A DNA stretch of 64,000 nucleotides from Dysidea avara (lineage: Eukaryota; Porifera; Demospongiae; Dictyoceratida; Dysideidae): the NCBI RefSeq assembly GCF_963678975.1, contig NC_089274.1:2282001-2346000 (forward strand), given 5' to 3'. Made by a program: the position numbers and the translations under genes. Below the pieces are notes generated by a model that was not told the origin of the DNA, did not search any database, and worked only from the letters and a program-made list of their open reading frames with translations. Of this stretch, positions 49,264 to 61,100 are shown in pieces (the stretch's first letter is position 1; every line of letters starts with the position of its first letter).

Positions 49264-50196
49264 TTAGGAGTTTACTTGCAATTTATTACCAGTAAATGCT
49301 TTCAATAACTCTTTAACTCTTTCATATCCACTAGCTGCAGTAGCAACTGAATCAGGGTTAGTGCCAGTTTCTGACGCTACTACAAGCAATTCACCTATTA
49401 ACACAGCCTGAAAACCAGCATCACGGAGTTCCCACACATCAGTAACCTCTTTGATTCCTGATTCAGCTACAGCAATAACTCCTTCTGGTATTAATGGTCT
49501 TAACCTCTTTGAGGTTTCAAGGGTGACTTTAAACGTACGTAAATCTCGGTTATTAATCCCAATAATTTCAGCACCAGCATCAATGGCAATTTTAAGTTCC
49601 TCTTCATCATGTACCTCTACAAGAGCATCCAACCCAACTGCATGCGTAACTTCAATGAACTCTTTAGTCCGTTCACGAAGAACTGCAGCAATCAGTAAAA
49701 CAGCAGATGCTCCACACACTGCTGCTTCAGCAATCTGAAACAGATCGATGATGAACTCCTTCCTCAATACTGGGCATGGACCAGGAGAATTCCCTAGGTA
49801 TTGTTTTTGTGAATCAACAACTTGCACTAAATCATTAATGCTACAACCAAAGCCTACTTCATCAGTGAGGACAGAAATGGCAGCAGCCCCACCCTCATTA
49901 TACACTTTTGACAGCTGACCAGGGTCACGAATGTGTCCAATGTGACCTTTACTAGGGGATCTTCTTTTGATCTCAGCTATCACTGAAATAACACCTTTTG
50001 GCTTATTTATAGCATTATAAAAATTTCGTGAACGCTTTATTTGGTTTCCATCCAATGCACATTTGGCCCTGGCCACAACCTGCGCAGCAGGATGACTTCT
50101 CCCGGTAGTTTCTGGCGTTTCTTTCTTTAAATTATCGACCTCTGTTCTTTTCCTCTCTACAATCACTTCCAAAATATTTGGAATATTATCAACCAT
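49264..50196 (-). CDS. trpC: Indole-3-glycerol phosphate synthase, intronless
   Basis: A single 310-codon frame from an ATG (50194-50196) to TAA. The enzyme closes carboxyphenylamino-deoxyribulose phosphate to indole-3-glycerol phosphate in tryptophan synthesis. The (beta/alpha)8 signature residues are all present: VIAEIKRRSPSKG (Glu75, Lys77), VLRKEF (Lys146), ALVEVHDEEEL (Glu194), IGINNRDL (Asn215) and VAESGI (Glu245, Ser246), in the spacing of the family. So the active site looks intact. The last phosphate-loop motif reads LIGELL where a Ser or Ala is usual after the first variable position. The length is slightly above bacterial single-domain TrpC because of about 50 extra N-terminal residues. 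No fused TrpG or TrpF is present, unlike fungal enzymes. Animals are normally tryptophan auxotrophs, so this is probably a transferred gene. Intron-rich animal genes and animal repeats on both sides argue against symbiont contamination. Confidence 0.93.
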   Translation of the reverse strand: MVDNIPNILEVIVERKRTEVDNLKKETPETTGRSHPAAQVVARAKCALDGNQIKRSRNFYNAINKPKGVISVIAEIKRRSPSKGHIGHIRDPGQLSKVYNEGGAAAISVLTDEVGFGCSINDLVQVVDSQKQYLGNSPGPCPVLRKEFIIDLFQIAEAAVCGASAVLLIAAVLRERTKEFIEVTHAVGLDALVEVHDEEELKIAIDAGAEIIGINNRDLRTFKVTLETSKRLRPLIPEGVIAVAESGIKEVTDVWELRDAGFQAVLIGELLVVASETGTNPDSVATAASGYERVKELLKAFTGNKLQVNS

Positions 50197-50242
50197 AGTG
50201 CTAGGAAATAGCTAACAGTATGTTTTAATTAGCGCGCATTAA

Positions 50243-50250
50243 TGACGTCA
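50243..50250. promoter_or_regulatory. CRE-like palindrome upstream of trpC
   Basis: TGACGTCA, the CREB/ATF consensus, stands 47 nt upstream of the trpC ATG. An 8-nt site can occur by chance, but the position suits a promoter element of the minus-strand gene. Confidence 0.35.
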
Positions 50251-50589
50251 TTTAAAAAGTAAATTGCACAATCAAAATTGGATATCAGGAAGAATTCATT
50301 CAGACAAGTCATTAATTGATGGCATAATTTACTCTGGGGATACTGCAATCGAGCAATTATTCTATTAACTCCTCCAAAGGAAGTTAGCCATTACCACTAA
50401 AATTATGATGCATGCAATAATCTATTTTTGTTCCAGAATATAATCAGTATAATGCAACATGCTCTATGTACAGGACACATGTGTGAAATACAATACACAT
50501 ATATACAAGTCCAATTAGGGAATTTTAAGTTTGATTGTAGATCAAAAGAAATGAAAGCAGTGAAACAAGGGAGGTTGCCTATACCTGAA

Positions 50590-51375
50590 AATCTACTAGT
50601 GGACATTTAATCCCTACTTCATGGTCTATACCCATGACTGAATTAGGAATTAAACATCCACTAGTAAACTGTCAGGTGTAAGTGATCCCCCTTATATTTC
50701 ACTACTTCCCTAATTGAACTTAAAATTCCTTGTACTGTTTGTTTACTTCTTTGCAACATTATGACTGGTGAACCCACTCGTACTGCATTAGAAGGATAGC
50801 TCCAGGCTTATTGTTTTCATCTAAGTAACTATTACTTATACTGAAATAGCGAAGTGGCCATGACGCTTATTTTCAGCTACGTTCAGCCCGTTACAAACAA
50901 AGAACACTACATGTACATCTGCAATCAATCCAACAACTTGGGACGATTCCTATTATATACAAACATAGGGAATCCATCACTGCAAATTAACATTAGCAAA
51001 GATGAATGGAACACAAAGGAGGACACAGGTGTATAAATTCATACAGCATACTGCGGTATGCCAAAAGGCTCCTGTCAGGCTGAAGTGACATTGAACAGTG
51101 AAAAAATCTAGCCTTAACTGTTATGCTTGTCTGAAGGTAGTCAGTCAGTAAAAAAATCCACTAAATACATTTATTCGTTGTAACCTATTGGAAGCATTTC
51201 AGGTCATACAAGGCACTTCTGGGCTTGGCTATACCTAACCAATACTGCAAAGGTGCCATGAAGGTAACGTGGGGCTGGTTTAAGGGTGACATTTTTGGTT
51301 ACAGGTTACAAAAGCCCAAACCTTCATGATCCCTAATATACAGTACTATTGTATTGTATGATAATTTGTATGCAC
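50590..51375. repeat. Dispersed repeat family X, longest copy (3)
   Basis: The left part (50590-51110) matches 35650-36070 and 41590-42060. The right part (51050-51375) matches 43560-43945. This suggests an original element of about 0.8 kb. No inverted ends or protein were found. Confidence 0.5.
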
Positions 51376-51616
51376 ATGACCAAATTGATTTATTAGTGGC
51401 TTAAAAAGAAAGCACATATATTGCTTTGAGGCATACATGAAGAACTATCCAATGAACCCACTGTATATTGAGAATATCAAGGGTCACTTGAAAGGACATA
51501 CAGGAGCTCTCCTTTAACAATGCTGTGCTCACCCCTGAATTAATAATTATCTGAGATAATGTAGTGCAGTGTTAATTACTTTAAGTGTTTGTTGCTCATG
51601 GTATATTCCAATATAG

Positions 51617-51787
51617 GTTGATGTGGAACAAGTAAGCAACGACTTGCCAGCTTCATCCTTGGCATCTGTATTAGCAAAGAAATTAAGTATTACTGGAATC
51701 ATATTCCCTTTAATCTTCGTTGTACCAGCACTGGTAGTTACTGTAATTCTTTTTGAGACTCCATGTTTTATTGTACAACAGCAATAG
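51617..51787 (+). pseudogene. Orphan last exon of a CD225/dispanin gene
   Basis: An ATATAG acceptor is followed by GTTGAT, as in copies B and C, then a phase-0 frame of 56 codons ending in TAG. It reads VDVEQVSNDLPASSLASVLA, then a hydrophobic segment (SITGIIFPLIFVVPALVVTV). The glycine-rich loop YAAGR is lost. No matching exon 3 was found upstream, so it is either a remnant of a fourth copy or an alternative last exon for copy C, whose exon 3 has a compatible phase. The trpC gene lies in between on the other strand. Confidence 0.5.
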
Positions 51788-51831
51788 AAAGTAATCAAAC
51801 ATTACACATATACATAATACTCTGTATACTA

Positions 51832-52023
51832 CAGTGGAACCTCTCTACTACAGACATCCAGAATTGTTGGCCACTTTTTGTTGTGATACATCAGAGGTTT
51901 TCTTGTTTCAGAGGTAAAAAATGTATTAACCAGACCTGTTGGGACCAAAATGTTTGTCCTTATTATGGAGGTTTTTTCTATTATATCCCTAATTCGGGGA
52001 GTTTGTTAAGAGAGGTTCCACTG
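51832..52023. mobile_element. pogo/Tc1-like MITE with TA duplication
   Basis: CAGTGGAACCTCTCT at the left end and AGAGAGGTTCCACTG at the right end are perfect inverted repeats, each flanked by TA. The 192-bp body is non-coding. This end sequence is typical of pogo/Tigger-type elements. Confidence 0.85.
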
Positions 52024-52159
52024 TATGCATAGTTTCATCCAATGCAATTGATTTTAATAAGCAATAATGACTAACTTTCCAGACAGCCACGTGGATCAAA
52101 CATTTTCACAATATTTTCTGTTACATACAAATAATGCTATGACTAAAGAATTACATTTA

Positions 52160-55100
52160 TCATTGTGGAGAAGTTTCTTGTGCTACAAATATGGGATATA
52201 TTTGTTCCACCTCAGTCCATGTGGTCCGACCATTCAACAAGTCTGCAACCAATGGAGGAACTTCTTCAATCTATTATAGAAAAAATATATATATATATTT
52301 ATTTTTGTGAAAAGTGTAGTTCTTACTTTCACTCTGACTTGACGGGTTGTGTCCCTTTCACGTAAAGTGACACTGTTAGAAGTGACAGTATCAAAGTCTA
52401 TAGTGATACCAAACGGGATGGCTATCTCATCTGTTCTAGCATAACGACGACCAATTGAACCACTGCTGTCATCCACCTTGTGTATGACACCATTTTGTGT
52501 TAGCTTTGCAGCTGTGTAAACCATTAGAAATATACACACACATACAAACTTCACATATTAACACACAAAAAACAACCCACAATTCAAAACAACACGTATG
52601 TAACAAAGATAAGTATACCAATAGTAAGATGAATGATTGGATTGATTACTGATATGGCAATGTCTACCAAATCAATAATTAGCACAATCATACCAAGAAC
52701 CAAAATTGCTACCAATGGTTTGCATGGCAAGTATAAATTGCATCTTCATCAGATCAGTTTAATGATGGGTTAGGGGATATAAACAGCACCACTGGATAAA
52801 ATAAGACTTGTCATCTCAATAATTTATCATCACAATGCAGAATAATTTGAGCATGCATTAAAATGTTTGTGGTTGTCTGGGTGTGTAAAAGAGGCCAGTA
52901 CACTCGTGTACCACTCTGCGTGGGTGCCGCGAGTGCTATAATTTGTATATAGCACTGCTGCACTAACCGCAGCGAGTGCATTATAACTTATAATGCACTG
53001 ACCGCAGTGCAATATATTTTATATTGCACTGGCTGGGGTTTTGTGCTACATTGCACAAGTACAGCTGCTACAACACCTCACCAATAGGTGGCAAGACGCT
53101 ACACAGTTTACTCGAATTCTTATATAGCCTAACATGCGAAATTCGATTGTGGGGCCATACGGGAACGTCACTACTACATTATACATGTGATCTAAAAGCA
53201 GCCAATGGCGATCACAGAGGCAAACACGGTAGGTAAAACTCTATTTACATATATATAAACGTAGTTACATACCTCACTAGTTTGATCAAAGCTACCACCT
53301 TAACAAATCACTTTTTTAAATAATATTATCCTAATTAATACTCGGCATAACAATCGATTGTGGCGTTGCCATGTGATTGTATGGTCAAGGCCATGCTTGA
53401 TACGTAATAATGTCGTTAGTTTTAGAGTGCCACATATTGGCATTCTACCGTATAAAAGAAATGTAGCTGCAGTGTAGGATCTTTCCACCTATTAGGTGAG
53501 TGGTACATAACAGTTATACAACATGCACTTGTGCTCTGCCTGTATAAACACACTCTCCTTTGGGCCTAACGGTCCTCAGGCTCCTGCGTTTATATCAGGC
53601 AGAGCACTCGTGCCCGTTGTATAGCTATATAATGTACTCTTTATGGTATAAAGCTACCAGATAGGTATAACCAGTATCAGCTCTTTAAGGTACAGATAAA
53701 TCGTATATAACTGAAAAATCCTTCTCTTCCTAGCATATGCAATGGTATTACAACTTGATGATGGCCACTCTGCATGCACTACAAAGCAATACAGCCGCAA
53801 AAATTCCTTTACAAACATTATGCTACTATACAAGGTACTACTTACAGATTGTTTTCACAAATGGATCAAACTTCTCGTTGCTACTCAAAGGGAGCACAGA
53901 GCAGCCTGTGGGAGCCACAATTGCCGGTAGTGACAACCACTAATAGTGATCATGTGAACAAGACAACATGACAAAATCACACTTTACCCCACGATTCTCA
54001 TCACCCTCTCGGACATGATAGTTGTGTTCCAGTACACTGTACATGATACGACCAATACCAAAACTTGGTTCAATCACTGATGGCAACACATCCTCAACTA
54101 TGGAATATATGCATCAGTGAGTGAGTTATCAACTAAATTGTAGTGGAACATCTTCCAAACATCTGTTTAGCAAACAATATTTTCTAAAATAAAAGTTATG
54201 GTAGTCTGATTGTATCAGCCTAAGCTAAAATTCTATTATTGGAGTGTCTTTCACTAGAGGTGCCACAGAAGAGAATAAATTTCTTAGTTAACTAGCTGCT
54301 ATAATTCCTTGTTATAATAATGACATACATGATCAGGTCAGCAAAATAAGGCACGTCAGCACATAAAATTTGCCTACTTTTTGCAAACTACCATGAATCA
54401 TTACTTAGTATGCCTTTATATGCTATGGCTACACAATTTTCAGCACATATTAAACATTTAATTGTCAAGTTAAAGAATGGAAATATTCTCTTCTAGTACT
54501 AAGTTATGGCCTGTTGTGTGATATGTAGTTTGTGCCCACAAGCTGTTTTCATTGGCCCGGTCATATATTTTCAACACACTTATTACCGTGTATCTTTTCT
54601 TCAAAACGTTTTATGTTAACCATATTTGGTAAGATAGTGACTGATTCATCAGGTGACACCTGTACCTCGAAAGTCCTAGAGATAGAAAATAATGTAGTTA
54701 GGGAGTAGTAGAACTGTATACATCAATCAGCACACTGCAACCACATACCCATCCTTCTTTAAAGCAGCATCTAATTCCTCAACTTCATCATTGCTCATCT
54801 CACTCAGTTTCTGCATCACAATTTTGCTCTTTGCTCGAAATGCCTTCCCAATCACACTCTTGTCAGAAACAGCTTGTACCCTCTGTACTGTACGCTACAC
54901 CCACCAGTTAAGAAACAACCACCTGGTATGGATAGTAGTACTCCCTAAAGATTACCAACTATAATCCAGTGGTGCACTTACTGTGTGCTATATTATTATT
55001 ATCTAGTTTTGGAAATCACTCTTCCCTGCCTGAGAAAACATACCAACTTATAAGCACTCACTAAGCGATACGCATAAATAACGTGCATGCACAAACACAC

Positions 55101-58100
55101 ATACAGTTTATAATACCCTGTATAGTTAAACAGTTGTTTGTCTTAAACATAATTGAATACCCATCTAATAGTGACATCTTAGGGATAACATTAAACTGCA
55201 GGCAGGGATGGCCAGTATATAGCTCCTGATTCTGTCAATAATAATGCATGTGTAAATGAAATAATAAGGATACAGGCTCTGTAAGGGTCTCCTGAGCATA
55301 CAGGTTAGCTCCACTGTGTTTCATGTGGCAATTTAGATCATAGCATGAGCGATCAGCACATCCCACACATTCAACCCAACCCTGCAAAAGGGGTGGAGCT
55401 ACAGTACATAACTTACAGGGCTACACTACAGCACGTACATAAGAGGTGTGGCACTCTGCATCCCAACAGTCACAAGCGTAGTGAGCCATCTCAGTATCAA
55501 GATGTTGTCTAAACCGAAGCTTCTTTTCATCTACACCAATCTTCTTTAAGAACAGAAAAATCCTTCCTAAATAATAGCCCACTGTCTCATTAGCTATTAA
55601 TCCCTGAAAGAACAACTGTAACAAAAGCTACAGTAAATGACCAACTAACCTGCTTAACAGCATCTCCTAGGCTCAATGGTGCTGCTGGTTCTCCTGACAT
55701 TTGATTTCCAGATGAGAACAATGTTACAACTAGCTGAGATACTGATGAAAATTTGTTGTGATTTTGTTTCTTGTTGGGATGTACAAAATATTCAATTTCT
55801 GCCATCATGAATTCCCTACAGTGAAAGTTGACATGACGTCAGGAGATATACAGCCCCACCCACCTAACTCTGAGGAGCCCTGCTCTCGGAGAGACTTCAT
55901 TACGAAATGCATGTCCTATCTGAGCTGCACCAAATGGAAGACGACCATTGTTGAATTCTAGTAGCCGTTTGAAGTTGACAAAGATACCCTGTGATGTCTC
56001 AGGGCGAAGAAATCTGTCCAACAAACAATAAATCGAGAACGTAACTTTTGTGTATTGTAATGCACACTAGACTACACATTGCACACCCATGCATGCATGT
56101 ACACACAATACATACTGTGATGACAGTTTCTATGCTATCACAACAAACACAAGCAACTCACGCTGGTATACCATGATCAGGGCCAATATCAGTACCAAAC
56201 ATCAGATTAAATGGCTGAGGAGGAGACACCTCGTTCTTATTGATTGGTGACACCACCTTGTATTTAGCAATCACTTCACCCAGCTCTTCTACAGAGTATG
56301 ATTCAACCTATAGACCACACACACACACACACTGCATTTATTACACATCTAGTATGGCATTCTTTAGTTAAGATATGTACACCACTATTCAGTGGATAGG
56401 ACTACTGTACTGACATTTGAGATTTTACACATGCTGTGATTGGATATATTGAGTCTCACTAGTTGACGACCTTCAGGGAGCTTGCAGCCTGCTCCTAAAA
56501 TGATGAATGTGAGTAATACATCTTGCAGTATTTTGGGTAATTGGTAAAAGTGACTGTTTTTAATGCACTAAGTATAGGGAGTTCAAATTTGGTCCATGTC
56601 CAAGTGCAAACCATCAGGTCAAAAGTTGGAACAAAGTGTCACAACCAATGCACCATAATTTACTGATCTTGTATATGGACAGTGTTGGCTACCTGAAAAA
56701 TAATACAACCACACAAGAGTTGTTACTACGTATTCAATTCAATATACTGGATTGACTATTTTGAATTGTATGCATGCTATGGTTGGATTCACTTAGTGCC
56801 TTTAGGGAACCTGCAGTATGCTACTGAATGATGAATATGAGTAGTGGAATAAGAGAATACTCTCTTCTAAGGATTTCATTATTATTTATGCATTATGCTA
56901 TATATGTAGTACTACTCTCCTTACCGCTGTGCTGCTGGTAACATGATAGCGATGCCCAACAAGAGGGTTGTGGATAAAGTGGTGAGCATGTACACTCATT
57001 GACAAGTTAATAATCATTTACCATCTCTAACACATTTCCAGCAGCACAATGGCAAGGAGTGCATAACAGCTCATTATAAAATCCTTTGAAGGAAGTTTTC
57101 ACTTTAATATTTAATATTCCACTAGGTTCCTTCATGATAACACTTCGGGTGTCCTTGCATATGTAGAATGAATTATGTACAGACTGTAACTTGGGTAGGA
57201 TAATAAACAACATAGATTGATATGCATATGTGTATGTGACCAATGGTCTATTATTTCCATACTTTTCTCAGTACTGTGTTATACTCTTCTTTCTTTTCAC
57301 TTGGACACTTTGGGTCTGCCAACAACTGCTCAATGTGCTCGACAAGGAGTTTGTCGGCACGGAAACATTCCCCAGTCTTGACATCCTTCACCATGTAGTC
57401 AGCAAACCGATCAACATGACCTGATGCCCTACACAGGAGATCAACCTGTAGTGTCTAAACTGCATGTTACCATAGATACTAAACTAATAACACAGGATTG
57501 GAAGCTCCGTTTCATGCACTGACATTCCGGAAGTAGTTAATTTGGCTGTTGCATCAAACACATTAGTTGCATTGCTACCTTGGTTGCTATGCATTGTTAT
57601 CACAATCACAAGAAGGTCATTGGCGCATATTCCAGGAGCTGTAAGTTCGTCCACATGGCACCAAAATATGTAATTGCTACACTGAGCCACTCTAAAATCA
57701 CTTGGTTTCAACATGATTACAACAAATGTCAGGAGGGTGCTTAGAAATACCCAAACTGGATACATAAATTAAGTGACTACACACTTGGTAATCACTGGAA
57801 TAGCGCTGGAGAAGATGTTGAACTGTACCAATGTGTGGTAACAACCATTTGAAATTGTCTCAAATTAATACAATGTCACTAGCTTTACTGCTATGTCTAT
57901 TATCAAGATAATGATGGGACATCATAATTATGACTAACATAGTTGTTGAGATTTACCTCCCAGCCCCTATTTTCGACCAATCGGAAGCCACAAATGGGCT
58001 ACTTACATATATACATCCTCTCAATGTCCAAGCATCCACATTCAACAACACAATTCAACAAATATTATAGACAAGAGGACAATACCAACCACCCTACATA

Positions 58101-61100
58101 TCTGTACATATTTAGGAGAACCCAAATAAGAAAACACAACAAAACATCAAACAGTTTAAAAGTATTGTACCAATACCAATACTAGTAATGGTATTGGCAG
58201 TATCAGACTTGTAACAGTAAAGCTATACTGTAAATGTCCAATACCAACTTATCTTTGTATGATGTGTTGCTTTTCAAGATGGCGGCATATGTAGCATGTC
58301 AAACAGAGTTGAGCAAGAACTGATGTAAGTCATGAATTCTTTGAAAGAAGCCAGCCACTAGCATTTGTTAGTATGGTAAAAACTAGTGGTGTGCAATATA
58401 TCGAAAAATATCGATATCGCGATAATTTGTCAATATTGTTATCGTATTGATTTCTATACCACTAGTAGATTTCGATATTATCGAAAAGTATCGATAATTA
58501 TCGAAATATCGAAGAATGTTTCAATAAATCATCAGCATTTAGTGTGTGATTGTGCAATCATGCTAGAAATGAAGGTTGGTTCTGTACAATCTAGCCACTT
58601 TAAAAGCTTGTCTACCAGTTTTTCTATTAGTTCTATGCAATAGTTTTGCAGTGTAAATTGTATTTGAAGCATATTTATAAATATCGGCCACCCATGCAAT
58701 TACTCCACCTACACAATTAAAAATTATCAAAAATCGAATTGAAATTTCGATATTTGCCCTATTATCATATCGATATCGTATCGAAATGAAAATCCCGATA
58801 TCACACACCACTAGTAAAAACAGTAGTACAGCTGTAAGCCACAAAATAAGATTCATTGTGAAGAGATGGCACGAAACCAGTAAACTGTACGTTATAAGTT
58901 TTGTATAATTACTGTATATTTGGTATTGAATTGGTACTGAAAAAGTGGTATCGTGCATCACTATTTACAAGATCTCTACTCACTTTAGTACGGGATAAGG
59001 TGTCAACATACTACAAGCAACCTCTAATAGCTGGTCCTCCAACACAAAGTGTGACCGCCATAATGACATTATGTTACCAATCATCGCACAGCCCATGGGA
59101 CCATAGTCGTACAAACCAGCTACACCTGTTGGTGATGTAATATGATAATTGGTTATACAGGTTATTATATGCACCTCCGTATATGGAAAATGATGGGGCA
59201 AAGAAAAATCTTCTTTTGAGGAGGCTTTCAAGTCCTTCACGATCAAACTTAATCTCTTTAGGCAGTAGCTTCTTCTCCTGTAATGAACAGAAAATTATGA
59301 CAACAAAATAAATAGTGACTAGCGTACTACATATATCAAGCAGTACGGCAGTACTGTTTAAGTAGGGATCCCCTTGAAAATGACGTGAGCCGCCTTAAAA
59401 AATCATCCTAGAGACATCTTATGCCACGAAAATCACCTTTACGGAATAATATTAGTCCATCTAACATGAAATACAGCATTACAAACAAGAAAACACTTAC
59501 CGGTGACCAGATATAGAATCTTTAAAAAACCTCCAAAACTTGAAATTTTGTCTCACTCGCTCACTGACCACAGTCGCAAGCCTAGAGCCCAAACAAAGCA
59601 GTACACGGTCACCATTTTAAGCCACAACAACAAACTCACTGGTGGGATGTGCCTTTCAGGGTTCCAACAAGTATATGCCCTGTGCGCCTTGTCCTTCCTT
59701 TTATCTTCAATCAGGTTGGTTGTCTTCTTCTCCAAGCATTGAAACCATACTGAGGCATTAATTTTCCACATCAACACTTTTTTTGTAGACACCACAAAAT
59801 TATTTCAGAAAGTGCTTATGCTGCTGAAAGAGCAGGCACTTATAATTTCAAGTGCTGCATGTGAAATCTATTAAGGCTGCTGAGTTGTCACTTCGACTTT
59901 TGCCAATGCCTGGACTGCAATCGACGAAGAGATTCGTTACTTAATAGATGGACTGATACTTGACAGCTCGTTCCTCTGAACACACTGACTCAGCCAGACG
60001 GCGAGATCAGTGAGTGACTGGATAGTACCCGAGTGAAAATTGTCATTACTTCATCCTGTTAGTCGAGACTAAGCTCTAGACAACTGAAAGGGCCTGTTCG
60101 TTCAAACAACTTCCGGCCCGGGTGAATAGAAAGCGGACCATCATCACTGAGACAGGTCATAGATCTCAGCGCCACTGCTACTACGATCAAAGATAAGCTA
60201 TGCACTCTACTACGGGCCTATGTGCTTCCAATTTTGGCACAGTACATACTTTAATAAGCTGTACAGGAACTTAATAGCTAGTTCACAAGTTACACTGTAA
60301 CTAGCTGTGCTACAACAAAAAACTAAACAAACTAGTATTTTTAAAAAATTGTTAATTTAAAAATGAAGTAGGGATCTATGCAATAAAAAGTAGTGAAACA
60401 AGAGATGAATGATGGTATTACAGCATAGCTCAATGGGAAAGTCCCTACTTTGGAATTGAGCAAAATTATAGCTAACGTGCCAAAGTAGGGACTTTCCCAT
60501 CGAGCTATGCTGTAATACCATCATGCATATGTTTCACTACTGTTTATAGCATAGATCCCTACTTCATGTTTAAATTAACATTTTTTAAAAATACTAGTCA
60601 TCTGCAAGTGTTCTATTTTTTATAGATATTTAAATTCCAAATAGAAAACTTTACATGAGATCGACTTAAAGACATTCAAGTCATATTTACTTACTTATAT
60701 ATTACCCTTAAGACAAAGATTATAAAGATCAATTTTAATCCCTACTTTTAGCTAATTTGATGGTCTCATTTCAAGATGCTACCCAAAAGTAGGCATTAAA
60801 GTGTGTCTCATTTTAGCAAGTAGTTGTCTAATCTTGTTTCCTTACTTTTTATCGCTGGATCATTTCTCATTTCAACTGTAACATCTTTGAGCTTGTTTCC
60901 TTACTTTTTGTAGCGTGTATATTATATCATAGATAATCTATGATTATTATCCACCCCTACTTCCATTTTGAAATTTTCAATTTTTTAAAAATAGCTAGTA
61001 AACAATAACATTAGTTGATTTCAAAGCAATGGGAAAGGCATTCGGTATGCTTTATATGGGTGCCTAACTAGAGATTCAAAAAATTTACCAAGTGCAGTGA

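Noticed and set aside
49451-49738. A plus-strand protein opposite trpC
   Set aside because: It is a shadow of the minus-strand enzyme, whose family motifs are unmistakable.
49264-50196. Symbiont contamination as the source of trpC
   Set aside because: The gene is continuous with intron-rich animal genes and animal-type repeats on both sides; only long reads could reopen this.
57484-57765. A 93-codon minus-strand frame with a signal-like start in GARS intron 4
   Set aside because: No known domain, no neighbouring exon and it lies in an intron of the same strand; open by chance is likely.
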